Shown piece by piece: positions 35,147 through 46,545 of a stretch of DNA of 64,000 bases (its first letter is position 1; every line of letters begins with the position of its first letter). A program made the position numbers and the translations under genes. This DNA is from Zantedeschia hybrid cultivar. Its lineage: Eukaryota > Streptophyta > Magnoliopsida > Alismatales > Araceae. The notes below the pieces were generated by a model. That model had not been told where the DNA came from. It did not search any database and saw only the letters and a program-made list of their open reading frames with translations. The stretch spans positions 8,480,001 to 8,544,000 of the forward strand of contig JARZZO010000011.1 in the NCBI GenBank assembly GCA_030544215.1. Direction: 5' to 3'.

Positions 35147-35821
35147 ATGGTGCCTCTGTGGCTTGCCAAGCACCAGCAGCGGCAGCGATGGCTTCTCCCA
35201 TGGTTCTCTCAGACCTGTTTCTCCCGCCCTCCCATCTCCGCCTCCTCACAGGACTCTGCCCCTTCTCCAACACCACGCTCGAGACCGTCGGCGGCAGCGG
35301 AACCGGACCATTTCATGGTTGACTACCTTGTCGGCTCGTGCGGGCTCTCCAGGTCCGACGCGGCGACTGCGGCCAGGCACCTCGTCCACCTCAAACCCCC
35401 CGAGAAGCCCGACGTCGTCCTCCGCCTGCTGAAGGAGGCGGGCCTCTGCGGCTCCCACATCAGGCGCCTCGTGCAGAGGTTCATCGGGATTCTCGTCGCC
35501 GACGCAGAGAAGACCTTGGAACCAGGAAGCGGGTTTCTCCAAGCCCGAGTTTATATCCGTCAATCTCAACGCCCTGCCGCGCGCAAGATCGAGATTTGGA
35601 GGAAGTTGCTCGGGAACAACCAAAAAGTCCTCAGGAACACCCAGATGCTGTGCTACAAGGTGGATGGGAATGGGATGGCCCACCCTAACCTCTGTTTTCT
35701 ATAGAGCGTGGGTATGCCTGCCTGATAAGGAGATTGCGAGCGAGTATTGCTGTGAACTCCCCGTGGCTGGTCTCAAGCAAACTGGACAGGATCATGTCCA
35801 TGGTCGAATGGGTGAAGAGTT
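35147..35821 (+). pseudogene. mTERF pseudogene, third cluster copy, truncated
   Basis: It starts at the same ATG as genes 1 and 2 and keeps FMVDYLVGSCGLSRSDAA and IRRLVQRFIGILVADAEKTL. It then loses short segments around 35535-35580, with a frame change that is later restored. A stop stands in place of an Arg codon at 35702-35704. Recognisable mTERF sequence continues (GGATCATGTCCATGG) and ends abruptly near 35821, where Copia LTR-like DNA begins. The 3' half of the gene is gone. It cannot make a full mTERF protein, although a 185-codon N-terminal frame remains open. Confidence 0.85.
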
Positions 35822-35822
35822 A

Positions 35823-38370
35823 TGTCTTTATTGGAACAAAGGATATTTATGTTCTTGCCCGATTCTTGTAACCTTAAGACTCATAATATATAAGAGAGGT
35901 GAGGGGTGGCCTGGCCTAGAGTGATCGCAGCCCTCTTGTTATTGTCTATTTCTTCTTCTCTCTTCCTCCTCCCTTCTTCCCTATTTTCTACATGGTATCA
36001 AAGTAGGGAAGGCTGTGGAGGGAGTAAGAGGACGTCCGGATACCCTGTTTTGTTGTGGAGAAGGTGGCGTCCCCCTCTACTCTTGCAGTGGGCGCTCATT
36101 AGGGTTTTTTTGGAAGCCGGCTCCTCTTCTTCTTGCACCTGGCACTCTTCTTATGCTGTCGGTGCTCTATTTTGGTAGAGGAGTAGGTTGGACAAGCCCT
36201 AGGAGCAGGTTAGTGCCCTGTCCTGCCCTAAGTGTAGGTCGGTGCCTTGTTATGCTCTGTTCTCGTACGGTGCTCTATGCTAGTAGAGGAGCAGGCAGGC
36301 CAAGCCCTAAGTGCAGGTTGGTGCCCTGTTTTGACCTAAGTGCAGGCCGGTCACCTCCCTTGTTGCAGTTGGTGTCCTGTTCTTCTTTTGTTTGACGCAT
36401 TGGAGACTGGCCAGTGCCTTGTTCTTGACATCCGGTGACTTAGCTATTGTGGAGAAGGGATCGGCTGCCCTGTCTGACCTTCTACGAGGTTGTCCTTGGT
36501 GTTAGGAGTCACTCACACCACTGTGACCCTTGCGTGGGGATGCCTTTTTCCTCGTTATGTAGTCATTTACAAACAGTGGTGTTTAGTATCAGAAAGTTAC
36601 TTCTTCCGTGATGTGCCGTGTTGGTCCTTCATCCACAGAGCACCATCTCTTTGCCCTGCAAATGACTACGGTGAAGCTAATGGAGACCAATCACTGTCTC
36701 TGGTCTGTCTTCGTCTAGATTTTACTTGGAGGATGAGGAAAGACAAGTTATATTGATGGTTGAATCAAGGAACCAACATGTGATAATCATACCTATGTTA
36801 GATGGGAGCTGGAGTTTCAACTTTGTGAGTTCAAAGATCCAACAACTTATTATGATGAAGAGGACTATAAAGGTGATGTGGGATCTTCTGAATCAGTCTT
36901 TCGTGTGTATTAGTTGACTATGGATATACAGGACATGAAACATGGTAGTGTTGGCGTTATTACTTACTTTGGATTGCTGACAAGTAATGGAACTAGATTA
37001 CTACTCTGCTTACAGTTGGACATGTACTAAATATCATAAGATTTATTTGCAACATATGGAGAAGAATTGAATATTCAAGTTTCTTGTTAGTTTCACCTCA
37101 GATTATGAGAGTTTAAGGATTCATATTCTTAGTATTGACCCCCTTCCATTTCTTGAACAAGCATACCACAAGGTGTTGAGAGAAGAAGGGCGAAAGAAGA
37201 CTATGAATAGAGGTATTCTTGCAGTTGGTGATCGTGATTTGGGAGAGTCTTCTACATTGGCCAACACCTTTTCAAAGTCTGGAAAGGATGATGTTGGTTA
37301 GGAAAAAGAGAAAGGAAAGACTGGAAGACATTGTACACACTGTGGGATGGATAATCGCAATGTGGATAAGTGTTGGAACCTCTACCCTGATAAAAAGCCG
37401 CTGAAATTTAGGAATGTAAAGAGCGAACAACAAGCTAAGAGTAATGTTGCGCTCAATCAAGGCCCAGATGATCCTCCCAACTCCTCTCTGGACGGTGGTC
37501 TCACTATTTGTTAGGTGTCTGCACTCTCCTCAAGTGGCATTCTTCATCTTAAGCGGATTCTCTCTCAGTTTGGAGCATCTTCATTTGCCACATCAGGTAT
37601 TGCGGGGATGGCTTTGAGTGTCACTCACTCTACCCCTCCTTATAGTCCTTGGGTCATTGACTCAGTAACTACAAATCATATGACTGGTACCTCTTCTTTC
37701 TTTACTATATATTTCTTGAGCTCTGGACAAGAGAAGGTCACGATTGTAGACAATACCCGTGCTAGTATGGTTGATAAAGGGTCTACAAGTCTCAATGATG
37801 ACCTTCCTATGTCTTCTATATTCCATGTTCTTGCTTTGCCTATTAACTTTTTGTCTATGAGCAGTCTCATTAAAACTCTTCGGTGTTCAATAACCTTCTT
37901 TCCTACACATTGTGTCTTTTAGGACCTGAAACACAAGTAAATGATTGAGACTGGTCGTGAAGTGGAAAACTTATATCACTTTGAGCTTGGGAGTAGAACT
38001 GCGCTTCAGTCTAACATCGATGGTGACATGAAGCAAAAACTTGAAAAGATCCATTTATGGCACAGTCGTCTAGGTCACTTATCTTTTAGGCCATTACAAA
38101 TTTTGTTCCCTTCTTTGTTCATGTCGATAAAGGTTGACACTCTTCAGTATCGAGTGTGTCAGCTTGTTAATTATAAAACCAATTTTCAGATTTTCATGAA
38201 TCAAAGTACTTTTTCTTTTCAACTTGTTCATTCTAACGTCTGGAGTCCATCTCTTGTTCCTTCTATGGATGATCATCGTTATTTCATTAATTTTATTGAT
38301 GACTTCTTTCATTGTTGCTGAATCTATCTCATGAAATCTCATGAAGAAGTACTTCGAATCATTCAAGTGT
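35823..38370 (+). mobile_element. Truncated Copia LTR retrotransposon interrupting the mTERF pseudogene
   Basis: LTR-like DNA with a TATA-type AATATATAAG ends in CTACA, directly followed by TGGTATCAAAGT (35993-36004). This is a primer-binding site for initiator methionine tRNA. Broken gag-pol remnants follow: a zinc knuckle CTHCGMDNRNVDKC (near 37335) in which the expected His is Arg; a protease motif WVIDSVTTNHMTG (near 37650) in which the catalytic DSG is DSV; a GAG-pre-integrase LWHSRLGHLS (near 38056); and the start of an integrase core ending near 38370. Reverse transcriptase, RNase H and the 3' LTR are missing. Confidence 0.8.
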
Positions 38371-40806
38371 ACGAAACTTGATAATTATTTTGCTATTTAT
38401 TCATTTGATCAAAATCTTCTCAAGTTCTTGATATTTTACTTGATATTTTAAATCACTCATTTGATATCTAATTTGTACAAAACTTTTTTCACATGTTTCA
38501 TTTGACTTATTTAACATGTCTCCTATGTTTGATTTTTTTTCGAATCCTTTTGCTATTTTCAAACTTAATTATTAGATTCTTACCTCTAGAAATTACTTTT
38601 AATACCTAAAAAATATGTTTATTGATCCGAAAATTCTTATAAAATTCATGGAGCTTACTTTTCTATTCAGTAATCTGTTGGCATTAGCTTTACTCTGTTG
38701 GCATTATCACGATAGCTCTTTAGGTGACTATTTTATATATAAAAGTATGTATTTTAACTTATATGTAGTACTTTGATAATTTAAATTCCATATATATATT
38801 CATCATTTGTCATAATTTAGTCTCTGTTATCTGATTGTGCTATAATAATTTGACTATACATGGACATTGCCATCTTAACAAGATATTTGGCTCAATTCTA
38901 TTATAAATATCTATATTGGATAGTGTATTTTGTTTGTAACGCGAGAGCAAATGAGTATAATCTTAATTTTCAGTCAGATAAATCAGGAGAGGGCGACACG
39001 TTACGTCCGTATGTTTTGGAGTTGGATGAGACTTAAACTCTTTGGTTCTATATAGAACTAAGACCTTTATATTATTTGCCTAGATGCTTTAGTGTTTATT
39101 TTGTTTGGTTCATTATGTTATGGTTTGGGTGCATATCTGTTATAATTTAATTTGATATATTTGATTGGCACATATTCTGAAATTTTCTGCTTAATTACAT
39201 CTTTTGACTTCAGTTTGTTTATTTAAAATCTATACGTATTCTATTTAGTTATTTCTTTGGAATCATATAAATCTTTCTTATCTTTATGATCTAAGATATG
39301 AATATGATTTGATAAGTTACTATATCACGATATTTGCTATCTAATTTTTATTATGTTCAGGGGACGATAGATCTGTTCGATATGTGATACGTTTTGATCA
39401 CGGCCAGTAGGATTTGATATAAATTTGATTATGCCATATATGCTATATGATTAGTCGATCTGTTTATGATTATCAGAAAATATATATGATTCAATAAATT
39501 TATATTTGACCATCTTTTTTTATCATATTCTTATTTGAAATATATGTAGATTATGAATCATACTTAGTTAGTTATCATCATTTTTCAATTATTATATTGT
39601 CAGTATTTGGTGGGTTTGATTTGACTATTAAGTTGTTATATTCATAAATCCTATTAACATTTTTCAGAATCTAAAAAAAAGAACTAGGATTTGAGGAGAT
39701 TTACCTTGGGGATATTGAAATTGGGCTTCTAAGTATGTTATCTAGGTTTAGATTTGATTTCTATTTTAATAGACTGATATAATAGGGTTGACAGAAATAT
39801 GTACTATTTTAGTTATCTAGCGAGTTGAGTGATTTTATTTTCATTGGAGATTAGATGTACTATGAAGATCTTAGTATTGAAGATACATTTTGTAGAATTA
39901 CGACATTGACAATAGAAGTTTTATTTGAGTATTCTGATGGTAAATGACATGTTTATTATTTTGGTTATTATCTCTTATCATTCATGTCTGATTTGTGTAC
40001 TATTTGATTATGAAGTTATATAAGTTGAATCCGAAATGAATCCAAATGACTGAACTGGATTAGGAGCGTGACGTAATTAAAGACCTTTAAATCAAAAGTC
40101 AAGACACAGTAGTTTTCAAGCCAGATATCTTTTGAAATTTCAAGTCTAAGGACCAACTGCGTTACTATGATAATGAACACCCTAGTTGACAATTAGGTAT
40201 GAGTACTATCTAAGATTTTGTGGCCAATGAGCACTTGCGTGCTTGTCCTAGTGTCTCTAGATATGTGGCTGTATGATCAGCCACCCTTATCATATGAGCT
40301 TGTATAACACACACCAGTTTATTCGGACATTAGATGTCCTATCTTAAATATCTTATGACTCTGAATAATTTAAGAATTATGATTATGAATATTAGTCTTA
40401 TTATCATAATCGCATTATGATCTAATGTTCTCCTTATAATTTTAAGGACTTCATTATGCACAATAAATTAAATGTCAATCAACATAATGAATTAATAGTC
40501 ATTTGTAAATAAACAAGAATATACATATGTATTATGAGATTGTCTTTGAAGACACCTATATCTAACACGTTAGGATTGCGCTCCTTCAGTCACTTGTTTT
40601 TTAATTTTTAATAATTTTTTATTTTTATTTTTTAATGCATTTGATCAAAGATTAGAAGATGCAGACAGCGAGCTCGAGTCACCTCGAGCTTGCCAGAACT
40701 TTTTCGTGTCAAGAAAATTGCACACTCTTTGAATTTTGAAAACAATTTTTTTTGTTTCAAAAAAATGTAATGAGTTTATGTCCAACCCAAGTTTCGTGTC
40801 TCTATT
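38371..40806. other. AT-rich gene-free stretch
   Basis: There is no coding frame longer than chance. Parts (38930-39060 and 40150-40570) have the texture of old LTRs, but no pairs or target duplications were found. Confidence 0.4.
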
Positions 40807-40825
40807 GTCCGATCTTTGATCGGAC
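40807..40825. other. Perfect short hairpin
   Basis: GTCCGATC-TTT-GATCGGAC is an 8-bp stem with a 3-base loop. A degenerate form (CCGTCTGATCTTTGATTGGAC) occurs near 53430, so this is probably a relic of a dispersed repeat rather than a terminator. Confidence 0.5.
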
Positions 40826-41013
40826 ACTTCAAAAAGTAAAAAAAGAATCATAAAAATGGCATCTAAGGGTCACCCGTACACACGCCGAGGTGCGTATGGG
40901 TTCCCTCCATGTTGTTGTATGATCAGATCAAACAAATGGCAGTCCTGAGTCAAGCATTGCAATGTCCTGGAGCAGCAAGTATCACTTTAATTTCATAGAT
41001 TTTATTTATTACC

Positions 41014-42067
41014 TGATGAGGCAGAATCCGATTCGGCCCATTAGAGCAGGCCCAAACCCCGTTCAGCCCAACAGCAGCAGTACCAGGCCCTCCGGCGGCC
41101 TCCAGCCCATCGGCGGCCCAGCAGCCCTCGGCCCAGTAAGCGGCACCGTCGCTCCCGGCCCAACAGGCTTCAACCCGTCAGCGGCCCACCAGCCTTCGGC
41201 CCGGGAACAGCACGGCAGCCCAAGGCCCAGCAGGCTTCGGCCCCTCAGCGGCCCAACCCCCTTCGGCCCGATAGCCGAGTCCGGCCCACTCCGGTGGCGG
41301 ATCTGGCACTATGGCGGTTTACCAGTAAGCCCAAACATAGTCCTATATCGGCTACCACCGTTAACCAACCTCTATCCTCTGCTATAAATACACCGCTATT
41401 TATTGCCAAAGGTATGCAACTCTCTGCCTCCGAGACCCTTAAGGACTACGGTCCAAATAGCATTAAAGCTACTTCTTGCTTTCTGAATCGAATCATCTTC
41501 AGAAGCTAACTTGACCGTCGGAGGGGGTTCCTAAGGGCCAGAGCCCGGGACTCCTGCTGACCGGTTTCTTCTTCTTTCCCTCCTGCAGGAGCTCGGTTCG
41601 AATCATCGCCGACCTTCCCGAGTCGGTCTCGGCCGCCGACCTCGGATTCCCCTCCTTGGTCTCGACGCCGTCCGACGGCTGCCCTGCAACTGGAGGTTCG
41701 GCCCCGCGCCGTCCCTTCGTCCGGCAAAAAAAGGCTCTTGGGCTCACTATCCAAGAGCAAGCCGAGTCCGAGACCCTTCCGGCTTCGGACCATCGGCATC
41801 GGCTTCATCGCCTGTCGGCCGTATAGCCGGGAAGAGCTTCATCCGAGCCGCCCCTTCGCCCGCCGAAGGAGCCTCGGCCCCGACTTCCCGGAGGACGAGT
41901 CCGCACCGACCGAGGCGCTTCGGCCTTCGGACCCTCGTCTCTGCCTCCGCTTCCTCGGCCTTCCGGATCCCCGTCGGGCCCCAACAACACCGATCCGAAC
42001 CGGCTTCGGATCCTCTTTTCCGGATTCCGGCCTCGGAGTCCGGTCGTGATAGATCCAGTCTACATCA
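41014..42067 (+). mobile_element. Solo LTR A (1,054 bp)
   Basis: It begins TGATGAGGCAGAATCC and ends GTCTACATCA, giving TG...CA ends. It has an internal TATA box (CTATAAATAC, 41392-41401). The same element, also 1,054 bp, is inverted at 51334-52387. No primer-binding site or internal domain follows, so it is a solo LTR. The five bases on either side differ (TTACC and AGTTG), so it lacks the expected target duplication. Proline-rich frames in it are not genes. Confidence 0.85.
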
Positions 42068-42109
42068 AGTTGTGTTTCTAAATTTTGACACGAAATCTTC
42101 ACAAATCCA

Positions 42110-43245
42110 ACACTCCATGATTCTTCTTTCTCTCACTAAATTCCAATTCAAATTCTAAGTACAGGATGTAGATGTCATTATAGATTTGTTTCTAATCTTT
42201 GACAGCTTAATAGTATTTGCAAAAACGACCCTCCAAACCCTAAATTAGAAAAAATGACCTTTATAAAAGTTATTAACTTAAACATCTAACAAAGTCCTAA
42301 TTCTATCTCATTTTTTGTGCTAAAATATTCTTATATTTTCATTTTACGATAATTTTTAATAGCATTCGGACGTGTGTGGTGTTTTCTAAGAAAAGGAACA
42401 TAAAAGATAGAGAGGTTGCAACATATTATATTTTAATAAGATAATTTAAAAATAATTTAAGGTTCAACAAATTTTTAAAATTTTATAAGATATTAATAAA
42501 AAAAAGAAGGAAAAAAATTAGGATGAATATTGTACATGGGTATGTGGTGATTTCTTAGGAGAGTATGACTCAAGATTAGGACTTTGCATAGTGTTTTATA
42601 TTTCAATGAGATAATTTAAAATAATTTAAGATTATTAAACTCTAATTATAGTAAATAAAATTTTAAAATTTTATAAAATATTAATAAAAGTAAAAGAGAA
42701 AAAATTATGATGAATAGTTCATGTGGTGGTTTTTTAGGAGAAGAAGACAAAATATAGGCACTTCGCATGATGTATTATATTTTTAATAAGATAATTTAAA
42801 AATAATCTAATTTATGTGGTGGCTTTTTAAGAGAATAACAAAAAGGATAGGGGGTTTAAGCAACGTACTACATTTTTAATAAGATAGTTTTAAAACAATT
42901 TAAAATTTTTGTATATTAAATTATATATTAACTAAATTTTTAAAATTTTACAAAAATATCTAATCTGATAGGAGTGAAAGATAAGTCCTACCTCCTGCTA
43001 GGAAGTTTGAATTAGTTATCCCTTCGTTTAATGGAGCTTCTAGATGGTGATCTAATAGATCTATTTAACTAATTAAAGCCTTCTAATGGGCTGAAACTCA
43101 TAACAGTTTGATTTTAAAATCATCGATTTTGAAATATTCTAAATTTCGTTGTTTTCAATAATTTTGAACGGAATATCCAAATAAAAAAGATAAGGTCAAC
43201 GGAGTGCCAGATCAGTCAACCGGATCTTGAGGTCAACCATTTATG
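42110..43245. repeat. AT-rich LTR-like sequence shared with 52740-53245, with a nested tandem array
   Basis: Shared phrases include TTTGATTTTAAAAT, ATCGATTTTGAAAT and GTGCCAGAT(C/A)AGT, in the same order as at 52740-53245. The inner part (42375-42960) is a diverged tandem array; its units start at TGTGGTG at about 42375, 42543, 42722 and 42815 and contain AATAAGATAATTTAAAA. It probably derives from a Gypsy-like LTR. Confidence 0.5.
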
Positions 43246-43424
43246 GCACCCCAAAGACAGAAGAAAAGATCAGAGAATAATTTTGGCACATCCAATGTAA
43301 GGTGATTTTCCAGTAATTTACGACGTTTTACCACACACCAAACGACCTAACGGTTTCCGCTGTTCGTCCACATGCTGTCGAAGTGCTTGTCGGTTTGAGG
43401 CTTTCTGTCGAACAGGTTGCAGGC

Positions 43425-44642
43425 ATGGGAAACCGGTGGCTTGCTAAGCTGCTGCAGCAGCAGCAGCGGCGATGGCTGCTCTCGCGTTTCCTTCAGCACC
43501 TGCTCCTCCCATCCCCCTTCCTCAGCCTTCTCGCAGAACTCCGCCCCTTCTCCACCGCTGCGCAGACCGAAGACACGCCGCCGCAAAAGCTGCCGCCGCC
43601 GCCGTTGTCAGGAACAGACCATTTCATAGTGGACTACCTCGTCGACTCGTGCGGGCTCTCCAGGCCCGAGGCTGCGAAGGCGTCCAAGCGCGTCGCCCAC
43701 CTCAAGTCCCCCGAGAAGCCCGACGCCGTCCTCCGCTTGCTGAAGGACACCGGCCTCTGCGCCGCCCACATCCGGCGCCTCGTACTCTCCGACTCGAGGA
43801 TCCTCGTCGCCGACGCCAAGAACACCCTGGAGCCTAAGATCAGGGCGCTCCGGGACGCGGGCTTCTCCAAGCCCGAGCTCGCCGAGCTTATTTCCATCAA
43901 CCCCGACACCATCCGCCGCCGCGACGCCGTGCCCAAGATCGAGTTTTGGAGGCGGCTGCTGGGGAGCAACCAGAAACTCCTCAAAGTCGCCAAGAACAGT
44001 TACCTGCTGGGCTGTACGGTGGGAGGCGAGATGGCTGATCCCAACCTCTCCTTTCTACGCAGCGTGCGTATGTCCGATGGCGACATCGGCAGGTGGGTTC
44101 TGAGGTGGCCCCGGCTGGTTTCAAGCAAATTGGGCAGGATCATGTCCATCGTCGAAAGGGTGAAGAGGCTGGGAGTTGCACCTGGCTCTGGGATGTTCTT
44201 CAAAGCGCTGTCCACGGTCTCCAAGCTTAGCGAGTCTACGCTGGAAGCCAAGTCCAGGCTTCTGAGGAGCTATGGGTTGTCGGAAGCTGAGGTTCTTCAT
44301 GTGTTCCAGAGTTCCCCGGCGGTCTTCGGTCTCTCCGAGAAGAAGATCAGTAGGGCAATGGATTTTTTGCTGAACGAAGCCGGGTATCGGCCCTCCTACA
44401 TTGCTCGGCGCGGGGTGCTCCTGATTTACAGCATTGATAAGAGGTTGATACCGAGATGCTATGTTCTGCGGTTCCTGAAGAAGAAAGGGCTATCTGGCGG
44501 CGAAGTGGACTTGTTTACGGCTGTGTTGATGCCTGACAAGAAATTTTTGGATAGGTTCATTGCTCCCATCCGTGAGAACGTTCCTGAAATGCTTGAAACT
44601 TATCCTGAAGTTGGTACAATGTTAATTGGCATGGTGCAATGA
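43425..44642 (+). CDS. mTERF family protein, cluster gene 4 (405 aa, single exon)
   Basis: This is an intact, more diverged mTERF member. The start is the ATG at 43425 (MGNRWLAKLLQQQQRR), which aligns with the starts of the other copies. The open frame extends 14 codons upstream only to a GTG, so the longer form is unlikely. There is a short targeting peptide, then FIVDYLVDSCGLSRPEAA, IRRLVLSDSRILVADAKNTL, AGFSKPELAELIS, IYSIDKRLIPRCYVLRFL and ENVPEMLETYPEV before TGA. A proline/threonine-rich insert near residues 50-63 is absent from genes 1 and 2. Several changes in the middle (for example RMSDGDIGRWVLRWPRLVSS) suggest a different target. A nine-codon upstream frame starts at the ATG at 43373. 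It is expected to act in an organelle. Confidence 0.9.
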   Translation: MGNRWLAKLLQQQQRRWLLSRFLQHLLLPSPFLSLLAELRPFSTAAQTEDTPPQKLPPPPLSGTDHFIVDYLVDSCGLSRPEAAKASKRVAHLKSPEKPDAVLRLLKDTGLCAAHIRRLVLSDSRILVADAKNTLEPKIRALRDAGFSKPELAELISINPDTIRRRDAVPKIEFWRRLLGSNQKLLKVAKNSYLLGCTVGGEMADPNLSFLRSVRMSDGDIGRWVLRWPRLVSSKLGRIMSIVERVKRLGVAPGSGMFFKALSTVSKLSESTLEAKSRLLRSYGLSEAEVLHVFQSSPAVFGLSEKKISRAMDFLLNEAGYRPSYIARRGVLLIYSIDKRLIPRCYVLRFLKKKGLSGGEVDLFTAVLMPDKKFLDRFIAPIRENVPEMLETYPEVGTMLIGMVQ

Positions 44643-45172
44643 TAGGATGGTACAATTAACTTGCTTCAGTTTGGTCATAGAAGTTTTGATCTAGCTGCTT
44701 AGAGTTGGTCGAAGGTGTCATTATTCTAACTTCAAGAAGTGAAATTGACCGAGCATGAAGTCCATGTCGTCTCCGGGCTTGTAAATTCCTTTAAGTTCCC
44801 TTGTATTGCAGTGGTCACAGTGTGGGTATGCCTTATTCCTTCTCCGGTACCACCTCATGTATGACCTACTCCAACTGCGGGCAGCTCTACATTTTCCCAA
44901 ACATCTCTTTTTGCTCAGAATTTTTGCTGTGTTTTCTTGAGCTCATACAAAGCATAAAGAGGCAGGCCTGGTCTTGGAAAGAGATGTGGGAAAAAAAGAG
45001 GAAAACGTTTGTTGCTGTGTATCCATCCCATTGAGATAATTTGGATCAGCGATGAGGCAAATTTTAAATTAGCTTAGTATAGCTTTGGCAGATTCTGACA
45101 CATTTTTCTTTTGATATAATTGGTAGAAGATGTGCTCATGTTTAGTCAAACAACAGAATTTGCTTCTCCTAT

Positions 45173-45211
<39 letters not shown>

Positions 45212-45340
45212 CATGGTTGTCTCTAGTCAACAATCTGATAGCCGACACCAGACTACCACAGTTCATGATCGGTGGATGGTCTACTGTGTTCCCTTGACAA
45301 GTATGACACGACACAAGCTCCAGACACATCAGTAGGGCAT
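44643..45340 (+). other. 3' flank of mTERF gene 4, with a (GA)n microsatellite
   Basis: It is partly alignable with the 3' flanks of genes 1 and 2. A pure GA repeat lies at 45174-45209. No gene was seen. Confidence 0.6.
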
Positions 45341-46545
45341 TGCAATGGATTTAGGAGCAATTCTACAGTTTGCACATGAAATGAGATTTGATTTAGAGTA
45401 GAGATTTTTATCATTGTTGGAATTCTAGAAGACTCTGTGTTCAGTTACCAAGGTAGATATAACTTATTCATTTTACGTTGATGCAATGTTACATGGCATT
45501 TTGTCCTGAAGTTACATTTGACATGTAATTTATTGCATAACTTTCTGGGTCATGTTGGGAATTGGAAGAAGTTCACAGACAGGTCACAAAGCGGAAAATG
45601 GGAAAAAATATTATAAAGGTATATGCCAATCAGTCAAATCTGTTAACAAAAATGCAGTTTTTGTTGATAATGTTGCTGTCTCTAGAAGCTAATGCAATTA
45701 AAGAAGCCTATAAGTATAGTAGTTGGACATATGATCGTAACATTCTTTGCAATTGTCTCAATCTTATGTGCTTTTACATTTAGTCCTTTTTGCCATTCCT
45801 GCATTGTCTCCCTGTGGAAAACATAGTATCTTGACTAGGTAACTGCAAGTGGCATTGTTTAACTTTGTCTTTGTATCAGTACGGTCGCCATCTCACTAAA
45901 GTGTTCATGCATGACCCAGTCAAGTTTCTTGAACTAGCAATACCTTACCAATGATGCTGACATCGGTCATGTTAATGCCATCGTACTAATATGGGGCTAT
46001 CAGAAAAAAGTTAACAGGGAAATCTGAAAGGGGGTACAGGAGTTTTCTGGTTTAGATCATAGACTGCTATTTTTGAGAAAGTGAATTGTTTTCATGCATT
46101 TGTTTATGGCTTAGGATCGCTGTTACGCATTATGCCTAATTTGAGTTAGACTTAGACTATAGCTGCTAATGATTTCACATCTAAACTTATCCTATCTATT
46201 TTGTGGTGTCTTGATGGATGCAATGAAGATCCTTTGTTGGTGGTGTTGGGCATTCATGGATCATGCTTGGTTCCCTATTTGGCCTTAACACCCAAGTACT
46301 GGTGCACGATTTCTTGCACTGGCAACTCCAGTCGTCCAAGTGCAGGAATAATTGACTGGAAATCAAACTAGTGCTTTTACAAAGTTTAGAATCTATAGTC
46401 TAGCTGAATAGTTTAGAAAACAAGTGCAGATTTGGAGCTGTGTTTGTGTCCGAGGTAAAAGTTATTAGCCAAAGACCTAAGGAAGAAGAATTCACAAATA
46501 AACAAGTTGCCTGCAATCTGATTCTCTGGATTCGGAGTTTTAGCA
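45340..46545 (+). repeat. Cluster-associated non-coding block, copy E (partial)
   Basis: It contains the middle and end landmarks (TTTGACATGTAATTTATTGC, GTCTCCCTGTGGAAAACA, ATGCATGACCCAGTCAAG, GTTGCCTGCAATCTGATTC), diverged from the others. It resembles copy D at 53490 more than copy C. Confidence 0.7.

Noticed and set aside
41014..42049. Proline-rich open frames repeated at 51334-52388 on the other strand
   Set aside because: They lie wholly within two copies of a solo LTR and shift between frames; similarity reflects the repeat, not a protein.
43383..43424. Longer N-terminus of mTERF gene 4 starting at a GTG
   Set aside because: Plant nuclear genes rarely start at GTG. The ATG at 43425 aligns with the starts of the three other cluster copies.
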